Shown piece by piece: positions 24,214 to 33,014 of a DNA stretch of 38,776 nt. The translations under genes and the position numbers were made by a program. The notes beneath the pieces were generated by a model. The model saw nothing but the letters and a program-made list of their open reading frames with translations. It ran no database searches and had not been told where the DNA came from. Positions within the stretch are counted from its first letter, which is position 1; every line of letters begins with the position of its first letter. This DNA comes from Pirellulaceae bacterium (lineage in GTDB: Bacteria; Planctomycetota; Planctomycetia; Pirellulales; Pirellulaceae), in NCBI GenBank assembly GCA_011087765.1, contig JAALLA010000019.1:1-38776 (forward strand). Direction: 5' to 3'.

Positions 24214-26310
24214 TCAGCTTGAGATTCCGGCGACGTAAACTTTAAGTGACTTCGGTGGCAAGGGGCATGTTTGCTGGCTTTCGAGGAGGGGACCATCCAG
24301 ATTGGGATAGATGTCCTCAGGGGACTCGGCGGCGGTGTCAATAAAGAGGTGCCAGCGTTTGGGTCTGGCGATTTCCGGAATTGAATATTGTGCGGGCTCG
24401 TGACTTGAATTAAGCATCAGTAGGACATCGCGTCCCAATATTTCTGAGTCTCGATGTTCAAGTGGGGCGGCGAGTAGACACAGAATAGGCAACGCATCGA
24501 CGCTCCAGTCGATGGCTGTGCCTTGTGGGTTGTACCAACTGACATCGGGCCAGCAGTCTTGACTGTCAGGGACTCCGGTTAAGAAATGGTGTCGTCGAAC
24601 CGTTGGCTGTTGGCGTCGAAATTCGATTAACGATCTACAAAACCGAACCAGTTCAGCGTTTTCGCTGACTAAATCCCAGTCCAGCCAAGAGATTTCATTA
24701 TCTTGGCAGTAGGCGTTATTGTTTCCCTGTTGGGTTCGTTGGAATTCATCTCCGGCGACCAGCATCGGCACGCCCTGACTAAGCATTAGTGTGGTCAGCA
24801 TGTTTTTGATTTGGCGACGTCGAAGCTGGTTGACGTGGGATTCGTCGGTGGGCCCTTCAGTTCCGAAGTTTTCACTATAGTTATTATTATCGCCGTCCTG
24901 GTTGTTTTCACCGTTAGCAAGGTTTTGTTTCTCGCCGTAACTTACGAGATCATTTAATGTAAATCCATCGTGCGATGTTACGAAATTGATACTGCAGCAG
25001 GGAGGTCGACCTCCGGGTTGGTAAAGGTCGGCTGAACCCGCCAATCGAGTAGCAAGTGGTCCCCGTGTTCCTTGGTCGCCTCGCCAATATCTACGAATGT
25101 CGTCTCGGTATCGGCCATTCCACTCTGCCCAGCGATCATCGCCAAAAGAGCCGACTTGGTAGGCGCCCGCCGCATCCCAAGCTTCCGCAATAATCTTGGT
25201 GTCAGCTAGGAGTGGGTCTTCGCCAATCGCTTCGACCAGCGGTGGGTTGGGAACTAGTTCACCATTGCGGTCGCGACTGAGGATTGATGCCAAGTCGAAC
25301 CGAAATCCATCGACATGATAATTGTGCACCCAGTGGCGGAGGCAATGAAAGATCATCTCCCTAACGATGGGGTGATTGCCGTTAATCGTATTTCCACACC
25401 CCGAATAATTTTTATAGTTCCGTTTGTCGTTTTCCAGCATGTAGTAAACTGGGTTCTCAAGCCCTTTGAAGCTTAAAACTGGTCCGCGGTTATTACCCTC
25501 GCAGGTATGGTTAAAAACCACATCGAGAATGACTTCTATCCCTGCTTCGTGCAAAGACTTTACCATTTGTTTAAATTCGATAACCTGGGAACCTGGTTCG
25601 GAGCTGGCAGCGTAACCTCGATGGGGGGCGAAGAAGGCGAGCGGGTCATATCCCCAGTAATTCGGTTGACCTGAAGCAGAGCCGTCCATTGCGAGGATTG
25701 GGAATTCGTGAACCGGCATAAGTTCGACAGCTGTGACGCCTAACGATTGCAGGTATGGTATTTTTTCGATGACACCCAGGTAGGTTCCAGGGTGAGCAAC
25801 ACCACTGGAAGGGTGTTGCGTGAAGCCTTTCACATGCATTTCATAAATAATGGATTCGGACATGTCACGGCGGAGATGGCGATCTCCTCCCCAGTCAAAA
25901 TGGTCATCGACAACGACACATTTAGGTGGGCGGATTATCCCGTCATGGCTATGCTGAAAGGTTCCCGCAAGCGCTTTGGCGTAGGGGTCGATTAACCGGG
26001 CATGGGGTTGAAATCGATGGCCACGGTCGGGATCGTTGGGCCCGTTTGCTTGGAAATGATAAAGTTGGCCTACCGAGATTTGAGGAACAAAAATACTCCA
26101 GATATCACCCCACCGGTCACTGGCGGGGTCAAAGGTAATGACCTCAGTTGGTTCCGTATCTTCGACTGATTGATATAGGAGTAATCTCATTTCGCTGGCA
26201 TGGCGACTAAAGATTACAAATTGAACCCCATCATCGTGAACGACCGCACCGTAGGGTAGTTGGTGCGTGAATTGAAATTTTGGTAGGGGGCGGCGCATAC
26301 GAATAAACAT
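24214..26310 (-). CDS. glgX: Glycogen debranching enzyme GlgX
   Basis: This GH13 isoamylase-type enzyme hydrolyses alpha-1,6 branches of glycogen or limit dextrins. At 698 residues it has an N-terminal CBM48 (YGAVVHDDGVQFVIFSRHA), the barrel motif ILDVVFNHT (261-269), the nucleophile block DGFRFDLAS (D339), acid/base IIAEAWDA (E376) and TSHDGF (transition-state aspartate D448). The family-specific YWGYDPLAFFAPHRGY is present. A second ATG four codons in (MRRPLPKF) is also possible. The gene stands alone, divergent from purM and 150 nt or more from dprA. No other glycogen gene is in the window. Confidence 0.95.
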   Translation of the reverse strand: MFIRMRRPLPKFQFTHQLPYGAVVHDDGVQFVIFSRHASEMRLLLYQSVEDTEPTEVITFDPASDRWGDIWSIFVPQISVGQLYHFQANGPNDPDRGHRFQPHARLIDPYAKALAGTFQHSHDGIIRPPKCVVVDDHFDWGGDRHLRRDMSESIIYEMHVKGFTQHPSSGVAHPGTYLGVIEKIPYLQSLGVTAVELMPVHEFPILAMDGSASGQPNYWGYDPLAFFAPHRGYAASSEPGSQVIEFKQMVKSLHEAGIEVILDVVFNHTCEGNNRGPVLSFKGLENPVYYMLENDKRNYKNYSGCGNTINGNHPIVREMIFHCLRHWVHNYHVDGFRFDLASILSRDRNGELVPNPPLVEAIGEDPLLADTKIIAEAWDAAGAYQVGSFGDDRWAEWNGRYRDDIRRYWRGDQGTRGPLATRLAGSADLYQPGGRPPCCSINFVTSHDGFTLNDLVSYGEKQNLANGENNQDGDNNNYSENFGTEGPTDESHVNQLRRRQIKNMLTTLMLSQGVPMLVAGDEFQRTQQGNNNAYCQDNEISWLDWDLVSENAELVRFCRSLIEFRRQQPTVRRHHFLTGVPDSQDCWPDVSWYNPQGTAIDWSVDALPILCLLAAPLEHRDSEILGRDVLLMLNSSHEPAQYSIPEIARPKRWHLFIDTAAESPEDIYPNLDGPLLESQQTCPLPPKSLKVYVAGISS

Positions 26311-26615
26311 AGATCGATTTTGACCTGTGTGGCAATCCCATCCGTTTTTTTGAGTTGTTTCTTGTGCCCGGTGGAGTGCTTAAGGGAGTAATAAACGCGC
26401 CGTCGATGGTTACATGGGGAGAATTTTTTCCGCGATTTCATGTAAATATTTCGTTGGATTTTTAAAAATGCCCCAAAGATTGACTCTGCGAGTGGTTTCC
26501 GTTGTTCAATTCGGCATGGTTGCCGGAATCGGGCCAATCGACGAAACTATAGAACAGTTAATTAATCCGAAAAACAATCCAACTCGCTGAGTTGGCCAGA
26601 CTGATCCGCGAGCTA
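26311..26615. other. Divergent intergenic region, glgX / purM
   Basis: About 300 nt with no supported gene. It holds the two divergent promoters. A weak -35-like TTGACT at 26479-26484 on the plus strand has no good -10 partner. The open frame extends purM to a TTG at 26592, but the extra residues look non-conserved. Confidence 0.35.
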
Positions 26616-27689
26616 ATGACAGGCGTTTCCTATAAAGATTCCGGCGTTGATCTCGAAGTTTACAACGAGGCGATGAAGCGACTCCCAAAGTTGATGCATC
26701 GGACTTTCTCACCCCGTGTTCGGCAGCTTGATGGCGGGTTCGCCGGGCTGTTCCAACTGGACTTTGAGAGTAAACTTTTTCGACGAAATTATCAGGACCC
26801 AATGTTGGTTGCGTGCACTGACGGTGTGGGGACCAAGTTAAAATTGGCGCAGATGCTTAATCGTCATCGAACGGTGGGAATCGATTTGGTGGCGATGTGC
26901 GTTAATGACGCGATTTGCTGCGGAGCGGAGCCACTGTTTTTCTTAGATTATGTGGCGATGTCCCACGATGATCCGGTTGCTCTTGAGCAAATCGTAAGCG
27001 GGATCAGTGATGGCTGTCTGGCTGCCGACTGCGCGCTATTAGGGGGAGAGACTGCGATTATGCCCGATCTCTATCAGCCCGGAGATTATGACCTGGCTGG
27101 TTTTTGCGTCGGGGTGGTTGAGCGAAACCATGTAATTGACGGCCACGCAATTGCCGATGGGGACGTTGTGATTGGCGTTGCCTCGAGTGGCGTGCATTCC
27201 AATGGTTTCAGCCTCGTTCGCAAAATTGCATTCGATGTTGGAAACAAAAAACCAGAAGATTTAATGGAAGGTACGGATCGCTCAATCGGAGATGTGTTAA
27301 TTGAGCCGACCTTGATTTATACCAAAGCGATTCGAGATGTGTTGAGTCACTACAAAGTCAAAAACGTTGTCCACGGAATCGCGCACATTACCGGAGGTGG
27401 TCTCGAGGAGAATATCGAGCGGATCACGCCTGAAGGGCTGGCGATTGATATTGATGGTCAAGCCTGGGAACGTCCTCCTGTTTTTGATTGGCTTCAAAAA
27501 CTTGGAAAAGTAGAGACCGAAGAAATGTTCCGCGTGTTCAATATGGGCGTTGGTTTGGCAATGATCGTAAGTCCCTATTATGCCGAATCGATTCAGCGAT
27601 CATTGAGTAAGCACGGGCACGAAAATTGGTTGATCGGTACGGTTAAAACGGGCGAGAAGCGAGTTACCGTTCACGACAAAACGTTGTAG
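26616..27689 (+). CDS. purM: Phosphoribosylformylglycinamidine cyclo-ligase
   Basis: PurM (AIR synthetase) closes the imidazole ring in purine synthesis. The protein starts [20 protein letters not shown], the normal N-terminus, at the ATG 26616, giving 357 residues. It has [11 protein letters not shown] (ATP-binding), [38 protein letters not shown] and [13 protein letters not shown], all family signatures. It is monocistronic, and its stop is 90 nt from the convergent DsbD-like gene end. Confidence 0.96.
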   Translation: MTGVSYKDSGVDLEVYNEAMKRLPKLMHRTFSPRVRQLDGGFAGLFQLDFESKLFRRNYQDPMLVACTDGVGTKLKLAQMLNRHRTVGIDLVAMCVNDAICCGAEPLFFLDYVAMSHDDPVALEQIVSGISDGCLAADCALLGGETAIMPDLYQPGDYDLAGFCVGVVERNHVIDGHAIADGDVVIGVASSGVHSNGFSLVRKIAFDVGNKKPEDLMEGTDRSIGDVLIEPTLIYTKAIRDVLSHYKVKNVVHGIAHITGGGLEENIERITPEGLAIDIDGQAWERPPVFDWLQKLGKVETEEMFRVFNMGVGLAMIVSPYYAESIQRSLSKHGHENWLIGTVKTGEKRVTVHDKTL

Positions 27690-27779
27690 CGAAATTTCGA
27701 TTCGACAACCTTCGGCCGTTCTAATTAGATTTCACGCTCTGTGGTCGACTTGGTGGTCGGGCCGTGATTTCCAGCTTGA

Positions 27780-30368
27780 TTAATTAGAAGCTTGGATAAC
27801 TTCTTGAATTCTATCGAGAATTTTCAATGCCTCGTCTGGACCGAAGAGAGTATCGATCATGATCGCCGGCTCTTCCGGGTAGTTCGGTGGGTAGATCAAG
27901 TTAACGGGAATAATAGAGCGATTAACCCGCAACAAATCCAAAGCTATATCAGGTCTTCGTTTGGTATCGTCAACTGAAATGAATTCAAAGTTTAGTTCTT
28001 TTAATTTCGCGAGAACCCGATCGTCCGAAAAGACACGCTTTTCGTTTACTTTACAAGTCGGTCACCAATCGGCTGTGTAGTCGACCCAAATGGGGCGGCC
28101 ATTATTCTTTAACGCGTATTCGACTTTGCCCGGGTTCCATTCTTGCCAACCTAATCCAGCTACGTTGTGGGCTCCTGCTGAAGTCAGGTTTTTAGATTCT
28201 TCGACAGCTCCGTAGCACATCCAAATACCGATCGAAGCAATTATCAGAGGCATGAGGTAGCCGAAGGTCAATCGCTTTGAGAGCTTTACACTCGCCTCCC
28301 CCCATTGTCCGTAGCAGTAGGCGGCAAGCGCGATGACTACGAGTGCCATGACAAGCCAGCTTAGGCCGCCAACTCCGGTCTGTCCGCCAAAAGCCTGCAT
28401 GAAAAATGCGACCGTTGCAAAAAGAGTAAACGCCATCGTGGCCTTGAAGGTCTCCATCCAAGGCCCCGGTTTGGGGAGTTTGTAAATGAGGGCGGGAAAG
28501 AATGAGAGCACCAGGTAAGGGGATGAAATTCCTAACGCGAAAACGGTGAAAAGGAACATCGAAGGCAGCGGGTCCTGAGCAAGCGTGTAGCTCATCGCAG
28601 CGCCTAAAAATGGACCTGAACAAGGTGTGGCAATTAAAGTGGTGAGCACTCCGGAAAAAAAGGATCCGGTGTAACCTTTTTTCTGGCCACCGTCGACGCC
28701 GGAAAGAGATGTTCCAATTTCAAAAACACCTGCCATGTTTAATCCCAGGAGGAAGAGCAGGACGATAATGCCACATACAAAATAAGGGTTACCCATCTGG
28801 GCTCCCCAGTTAATCGCCTCGCCAAACGATAGCTTGACGAACAGAACAGCGCCCCCCAGGATCCACATGGAGACGACCAGTCCAAACGCGAAGGCGATAC
28901 CGTGTTTTCGGATTTTTGCAGGTTCGCTTCCAGCCTGCATCACAAAGCCCATCACTTTTAATCCGAGGACCGGGAAGACGCAAGGCATTAGATTGAGCAG
29001 CATCCCGCCAAAAAACGCTCCCAAAAGTGCGGTAATGAAGGTAGTTTTTTCAAGTGAGCTGCTGCCTCCTGAGCCGACGGGGAATTCATCGAGATCATCA
29101 AATAGGATGATTTTTTGTTTTTCGTTTGGGTCATAAAGGCCCTTCATGATTTCAATTTGTTCCGGCGAATCGGCAAGCAGAGCAACGGCTTCGTCTTCTC
29201 CTTCATTTTCATCGTCAACACCATTGTCAGCCGGGATTGAGCCACCTGAGATTCCATGCGGCTTATTCGCGTTTTCTGCGGATTCGTAGGTTGAGTCAGT
29301 CCAGATGAGTGGAGCCGCGGCGGCTTTGCCGAGATTGATCAGAGCGGAAAATGCGATTCCCGTGGGCGGATCACAATGGGTTTCGTCACAGGTTTGGAGG
29401 CCGATAATTCCGTTAAATTGAAAAGGTTGATTTTTCTTGGCATCGCGTGGAATGCTAATAAAGAAATCAAGCGTGACAGGTTCGTAATAAGCGAAAACCG
29501 GTTCTCCAAAAGCCTCTCCAGCTTCCGGCTCTGCTGATAGTTTCGGCCCCACAACATTCCAGCTATTGGTTTGGGTGAGGCCAAGGATCGTTGATTTGAT
29601 TTGTGTTTTTTCTAGAGAGTACGAATAGACGTGCCAGTCGATCTCTGGCGTGATTGTAATTTCCAAGCGGGCAACATCGCCTGGTCGGAGCGGTTTGTCG
29701 GTCCCCGAGTTTCGAATGATCTGCCCGCGAATTTCCGCATGCGCTCCGCGAACTTTTTGATCTTCAATTTTCAGTTTTGGCTGTATGAAATCGGGCGTAA
29801 TGGCGAGAGCGTCACTAACGCCGCCGAACTTGCTTTCAAGGTTGTATTCGAAAGGCTTGCAACTCCCATTTGTTTCACAGGCTTGCCCATTGATAACCAA
29901 ATTAATTACTAATTTGTCTGGATTGATTTCAGATGCGATTTCAAATGGAGCAGACCAAGACACGCTGTTTTCAAATTCTTCACAAGGATCGTCGAATCCT
30001 TCTTCAGTGACGATGTGCGGTTCTCTGTCCGGTCGGAATTTCCCCAGTAATTTGAAGTCATCCGATTCACCCACATTAATGTTCGTGGGAATGGGGCCGT
30101 TGGTGTCTTTCATTGAAAAGACATGCCAATTTGGAATGATATCGGCAGTGACTTTTAGAATCCCCTGACGAGTTCCCGTCAGTATTTGAAAGCTGGTGGT
30201 GGCTGAAACTGGGTCGCCTGACTGGATGTCGCCAAATTGATCGAGTTGATCTTGCAGGAAGAGGCCTTGTTCTTGCCCTTGGCAGGAGAGAGGCTTTCCG
30301 AAGTCTCCCAGGACAAGTGTAAAAAGTGCGAAGCAGAGAATGTAGTGACGGTTCAATAGTGACTGCAT
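27780..30368 (-). CDS. DsbD-like thiol:disulfide interchange protein, predicted selenoprotein (in-frame TGA = Sec769)
   Basis: DsbD carries electrons across the inner membrane to periplasmic thiols. After a signal peptide come two DsbD-alpha-like domains (cysteines 164/170 and 327/332), then the eight-helix DsbD-beta domain with NLMPCVFP (C463) and IATPCSGP (C583), then a C-terminal thioredoxin fold. The frame has a TGA at 28062-28064 inside YTADW-x-PTCK, exactly at the first cysteine of the CxxC motif. Beyond it, 93 codons without interruption encode VNEKRVFSDDRV, a cis-proline strand SIIPVNLIY (P821) and a final helix, ending in TAA. Reading TGA as selenocysteine gives 862 residues with a U769-x-x-C772 site. 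A hairpin follows the TGA. The alternative is a recent nonsense mutation. The gene begins 292 nt after the companion alpha-domain gene. Confidence 0.85.
28017..28061 (-). promoter_or_regulatory. Candidate bacterial SECIS element
   Basis: On the minus strand, 17 nt after the TGA, CGAAAAG and CTTTTCG form a perfect 7-bp stem (28044-28038 with 28032-28026) closed by the loop CGTGT. CCGA directly after the TGA can pair with TCGG at 28020-28017 as an outer helix. The loop begins 24 nt after the TGA and has G at its second position, which fits the loose bacterial SECIS rules. The element lies in coding sequence, as it does in bacteria. SelB binding is inferred. Confidence 0.65.
28062..28064 (-). 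other. In-frame TGA, predicted selenocysteine codon
   Basis: TGA replaces the codon for the N-terminal (nucleophilic) cysteine of the thioredoxin-type CxxC in the DsbD-like protein. The partner cysteine codon TGT is kept three codons later. Conventional gene calling ends the protein here at 768 residues, in the middle of the thioredoxin domain. Confidence 0.8.
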
Positions 30369-30660
30369 TGAAAAGTGTCTTCCCGGGTTCTAAGCTTTAA
30401 ACGAAGGTTTGCAAGTCTTAAGTAGTCTACGTCTGATCGTCTGAAACAGGTCAGTTAATCGAAAATCAAGGATTAGGTTTTATTCACAACGGCGAATTCG
30501 TCGTGAAAATCATGGTGTCTCTTTCGCAGGCTATCGTACCAAAAATCGCTGGAACGCTCCATCTATTCCGCGCCGCAATGGGCGAATTAATCACCTTGAA
30601 AGCGTTGTGTTTAGAACTTGTGTGACGAAGGACACAAATTCTTTCGGGGAATACCCAGCC
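30369..30660. other. Gap between the two DsbD-alpha genes
   Basis: This 292-nt gap holds no supported gene. An imperfect hairpin (TTCAC...GTGAA with an inner ACG/CGT pairing) lies at about 30482-30506 but has no U-tract. It could hold a promoter for the DsbD-like gene, though I see no clear hexamers. Confidence 0.35.
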
Positions 30661-31332
30661 TCAATTTTTCTTAGGTGTCGCCTTCTTAGGAACCCCCGTT
30701 TTTTTGTCGGTCGGATCAAAAAAGCCAGCGAATTTCGCGGTTGTTTTTTCACGGGAAATTGGCAGGCACGTCGTCTCGTCACATATTTGTCCGTCGATCT
30801 CGACCTTGATCAATAGCTCGTTGGCAGAGATTGTATCGTTTACTTTTATGGGAACAAAAAATTGAACGACTCCAGAGTGCTTCTCAAGTCTCTTGCCAAA
30901 ATCAGGGTCACTCTCAATGATCTTTGGATTTTTATCCGGAGTGAAAGAGCGTTTGCCAGTTAGTGAAAAGTGTGGGGAATTGGCAACCGTAATTTTTGTT
31001 TTCGAAAATGGTTGAGGTTGCGTCAATGAATAGATATAGCTCTTGTCGGGCAGTTCGAACTTAACAATCAAATACCCCTGATTCGTTCCTTTTTTCAAAT
31101 GAAATCGAGATGAAAGTCGGAAAGGTTTTTTGACTTCGTCAGTCGCCTTTTCTTGGCTCTGAAGAACTGGACTATCCTGAGTTGTCAGTGTGACGGCTGT
31201 GTATTGAGTTTCAATCGTTTTCGAGGGGAATGATTTGGCTGAGCTGGGTTCACTACTAGGAGTTTGCAAGTTGAATAAGACGATCGCAGTTAACGCGAAA
31301 GCTGTGGGGGATATCAATGATTGAAACCGCAT
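30661..31332 (-). CDS. Exported single-domain DsbD-alpha-like protein
   Basis: This 223-residue protein has an N-terminal hydrophobic segment (LISPTAFALTAIVLFNLQTP) and one domain resembling the N-terminal alpha domain of DsbD. GYLIVKFELPDKSYIYSL and the cysteine pair GQICDETTCLP match the two alpha domains of the neighbouring DsbD-like protein. The C-terminus is lysine-rich. In DsbD the alpha-domain cysteine pair passes electrons to substrates, so this protein may be a soluble or membrane-anchored partner of the selenoprotein encoded next on the same strand. AAGGA lies 8 nt before the ATG. Family assignment is fairly sure, the partnership is inferred. Confidence 0.8.
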   Translation of the reverse strand: MRFQSLISPTAFALTAIVLFNLQTPSSEPSSAKSFPSKTIETQYTAVTLTTQDSPVLQSQEKATDEVKKPFRLSSRFHLKKGTNQGYLIVKFELPDKSYIYSLTQPQPFSKTKITVANSPHFSLTGKRSFTPDKNPKIIESDPDFGKRLEKHSGVVQFFVPIKVNDTISANELLIKVEIDGQICDETTCLPISREKTTAKFAGFFDPTDKKTGVPKKATPKKN

Positions 31333-31706
31333 TAGATCATCCTTGACCGTGTCAAAAGCCGTCTTTTACGCATAAATAGAATTGCCATTGCTGGCGGCGG
31401 AGAGTACCAAGGAGCAAGTTGTTGTCTCAATGGCATTTCTGAACGAATCTAAAATTTCTTGAAAATGGGTGCGGTAATCTGGGTTTTGCTATCACCTTTC
31501 CCTTTGTTTTCTTCGTTTAAAAGGCTGATTTACTTTTCGCTCCCTTTTTCCGCGGGAGAAAGTTCCCCTAAATTACCAAGGCATGTTTGCCAGTCGTCTA
31601 TGAAGCTGGTGAGTCTTGTGTGTAGAGTATTGCAAACGGTTTGGCTCACCTTGAAAGCGGTACCAAGAGAGCAACTGGTAAGTGAATTGAAGTCATCGAG
31701 GGGCAC
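31333..31706. other. Divergent intergenic region before the receiver-like gene
   Basis: A 374-nt region without a supported gene. The open frame at 31459-31734 has no recognisable domain and overlaps the start of the receiver-like gene. No strong promoter hexamer pair was found. Confidence 0.35.
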
Positions 31707-32060
31707 ATGGTTATTTTTCTTACGGCAGATCTAATGATGACTTCGACGGCGAGTTCGCATGCTCGGCAAAACAATGTCACTTTGAAAACCGCTACAAATG
31801 CGGAGTCTGCAATCACCTTGGTGAAGGAAGCTCGCCCCCATTTGTTTTTAGTGGACCTGCAGACTCCGGGATTGGAAATCGCTGCTCTTGGCGACGCGGT
31901 GCGAGGATTACCAGATGCCGTTTGCCCAATGACAATTGGTTATGCTCAACATGTCAATTTGGAGTCGTTGGACGAGGCTCGGCGAGCGGGTTTTGATCAA
32001 GTGTTGACCCGAGGTCAATTCAATCAGCAGGTTAGTGCGATCATTGCTGAAGCAAAATAA
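31707..32060 (+). CDS. Degenerate receiver-like protein
   Basis: This 117-residue protein has the length and strand pattern of a response-regulator receiver domain. ATNAESAITLVKEARPHLFLVDLQTPG places an aspartate (D50) at the phosphoacceptor position. The acidic pair at the end of strand 1 is reduced to one aspartate (FLTADL), and the conserved lysine near the end is replaced (VLTRGQF). It is therefore probably a pseudo-receiver that does not switch normally. It starts at an ATG with GAGGGG 3 nt upstream. No kinase or output domain lies nearby. It converges with lpxI. Confidence 0.6.
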   Translation: MVIFLTADLMMTSTASSHARQNNVTLKTATNAESAITLVKEARPHLFLVDLQTPGLEIAALGDAVRGLPDAVCPMTIGYAQHVNLESLDEARRAGFDQVLTRGQFNQQVSAIIAEAK

Positions 32061-32084
32061 CGTTGATTGACTGCGTTGATGCGA

Positions 32085-32987
32085 TTAATCGTTTGGGTCA
32101 AAGAGGCTGTCATGGTAAGCGTATACTGTGACGCCAAGTTTTTCGGCGGTACGAATCGTCTCGCTTTCCTCAAGTATGATTGTGCGGTCTGCTTCAATCG
32201 CGAGCACTCGTCCCCCTTCGCGTGCGATTGTTTCAATGGTTCCTACTCCGATGGTGGGTACATCGAATCGCATGTCCTGATTAGGTTTTGAAACTTTAAC
32301 AACTGTAAACCCACCCGCACAAAGTTGGCCTGCACGGGCGATGCACTGGTCAGTCCCTTCGATAGCCTCGACTGCGAGCACTGCTTGATTTTTTACCACG
32401 ACAGTTTGCCCAATATCTAAATCTCCCATGGCTTTTGCCATTTGCCAGCCGAATCGAATGTCTTTTAGTTGACTGTTGTTGGGTTGGTTCTTTGTCAGTG
32501 GCCCAGCTTTCACCAGTAACTCCGGAGCAAAATCAGTTGCGGGGGCGAATATAATACCCTCCGATTTATACAATTCAACGACCGTATTGAGGAGGGTGTC
32601 GTCCCGCCGATCTTTTGATTTAAAAAGAAGGAATGGGTAGAAATGTCGCCAGAATACTAAATCGGGAAAGTGTGTTAACAAGTTGGATTTTTTTTGGAAC
32701 AGCAAAGTTTTAAAAATCTTGCCAGCCATCGTTGCGTGTTCCACGCCGGCGTTGCGGAGGAATCTGCATTGGGCTCCCATGCGTGCCATGCCAAATACGC
32801 GATAAGAAGTGCAAATTTCTTTTAACACAGGGTCTGCATGGTCTTTAATTCCTGTGCAGTGAACTTCGTAACCCTGAGCGATCAGTGTTCGTGCGATGCA
32901 GACAGGAAAGTGTCCCCAGCCAGCAACCAGGCCGATTTTTTTGCTGTTGAGACTGGCTGGGTTTCGATCTTGAGTGACAGTGGCCAT
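32085..32987 (-). CDS. lpxI: UDP-2,3-diacylglucosamine pyrophosphatase LpxI
   Basis: LpxI (formerly DUF1009) hydrolyses UDP-2,3-diacylglucosamine to lipid X in lipid A synthesis, replacing LpxH. The 300-residue protein shows KIGLVAGWGHFPVCIA at the N-terminus and the C-terminal core MGDLDIGQTVVVKNQAVLAV, AIEGTDQCIARAG, FDVPTIGVGTIETI and GGRVLAIEADRTIIL, all typical of the family. It lies 27 nt downstream of lpxD on the same strand, so both are probably cotranscribed. It supports an LPS-type outer membrane in this organism. Confidence 0.93.
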   Translation of the reverse strand: MATVTQDRNPASLNSKKIGLVAGWGHFPVCIARTLIAQGYEVHCTGIKDHADPVLKEICTSYRVFGMARMGAQCRFLRNAGVEHATMAGKIFKTLLFQKKSNLLTHFPDLVFWRHFYPFLLFKSKDRRDDTLLNTVVELYKSEGIIFAPATDFAPELLVKAGPLTKNQPNNSQLKDIRFGWQMAKAMGDLDIGQTVVVKNQAVLAVEAIEGTDQCIARAGQLCAGGFTVVKVSKPNQDMRFDVPTIGVGTIETIAREGGRVLAIEADRTIILEESETIRTAEKLGVTVYAYHDSLFDPND

Positions 32988-33014
32988 AGGGTTGTCTGTA
33001 GGCGGAGAATAGGG

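Noticed and set aside
27792-27977. A 61-residue plus-strand frame downstream of purM
   Set aside because: It lies antisense to the thioredoxin tail of the DsbD-like gene and has no domain features.
28062-30368. The DsbD-like frame as a complete 768-residue protein ending at the TGA
   Set aside because: It would end in the middle of the thioredoxin domain right before its active-site cysteine, while the same frame continues with the missing part of the fold.
31459-31734. A 91-residue plus-strand frame before the receiver-like gene
   Set aside because: No domain or good ribosome site, and it overlaps the better-supported gene at 31707.
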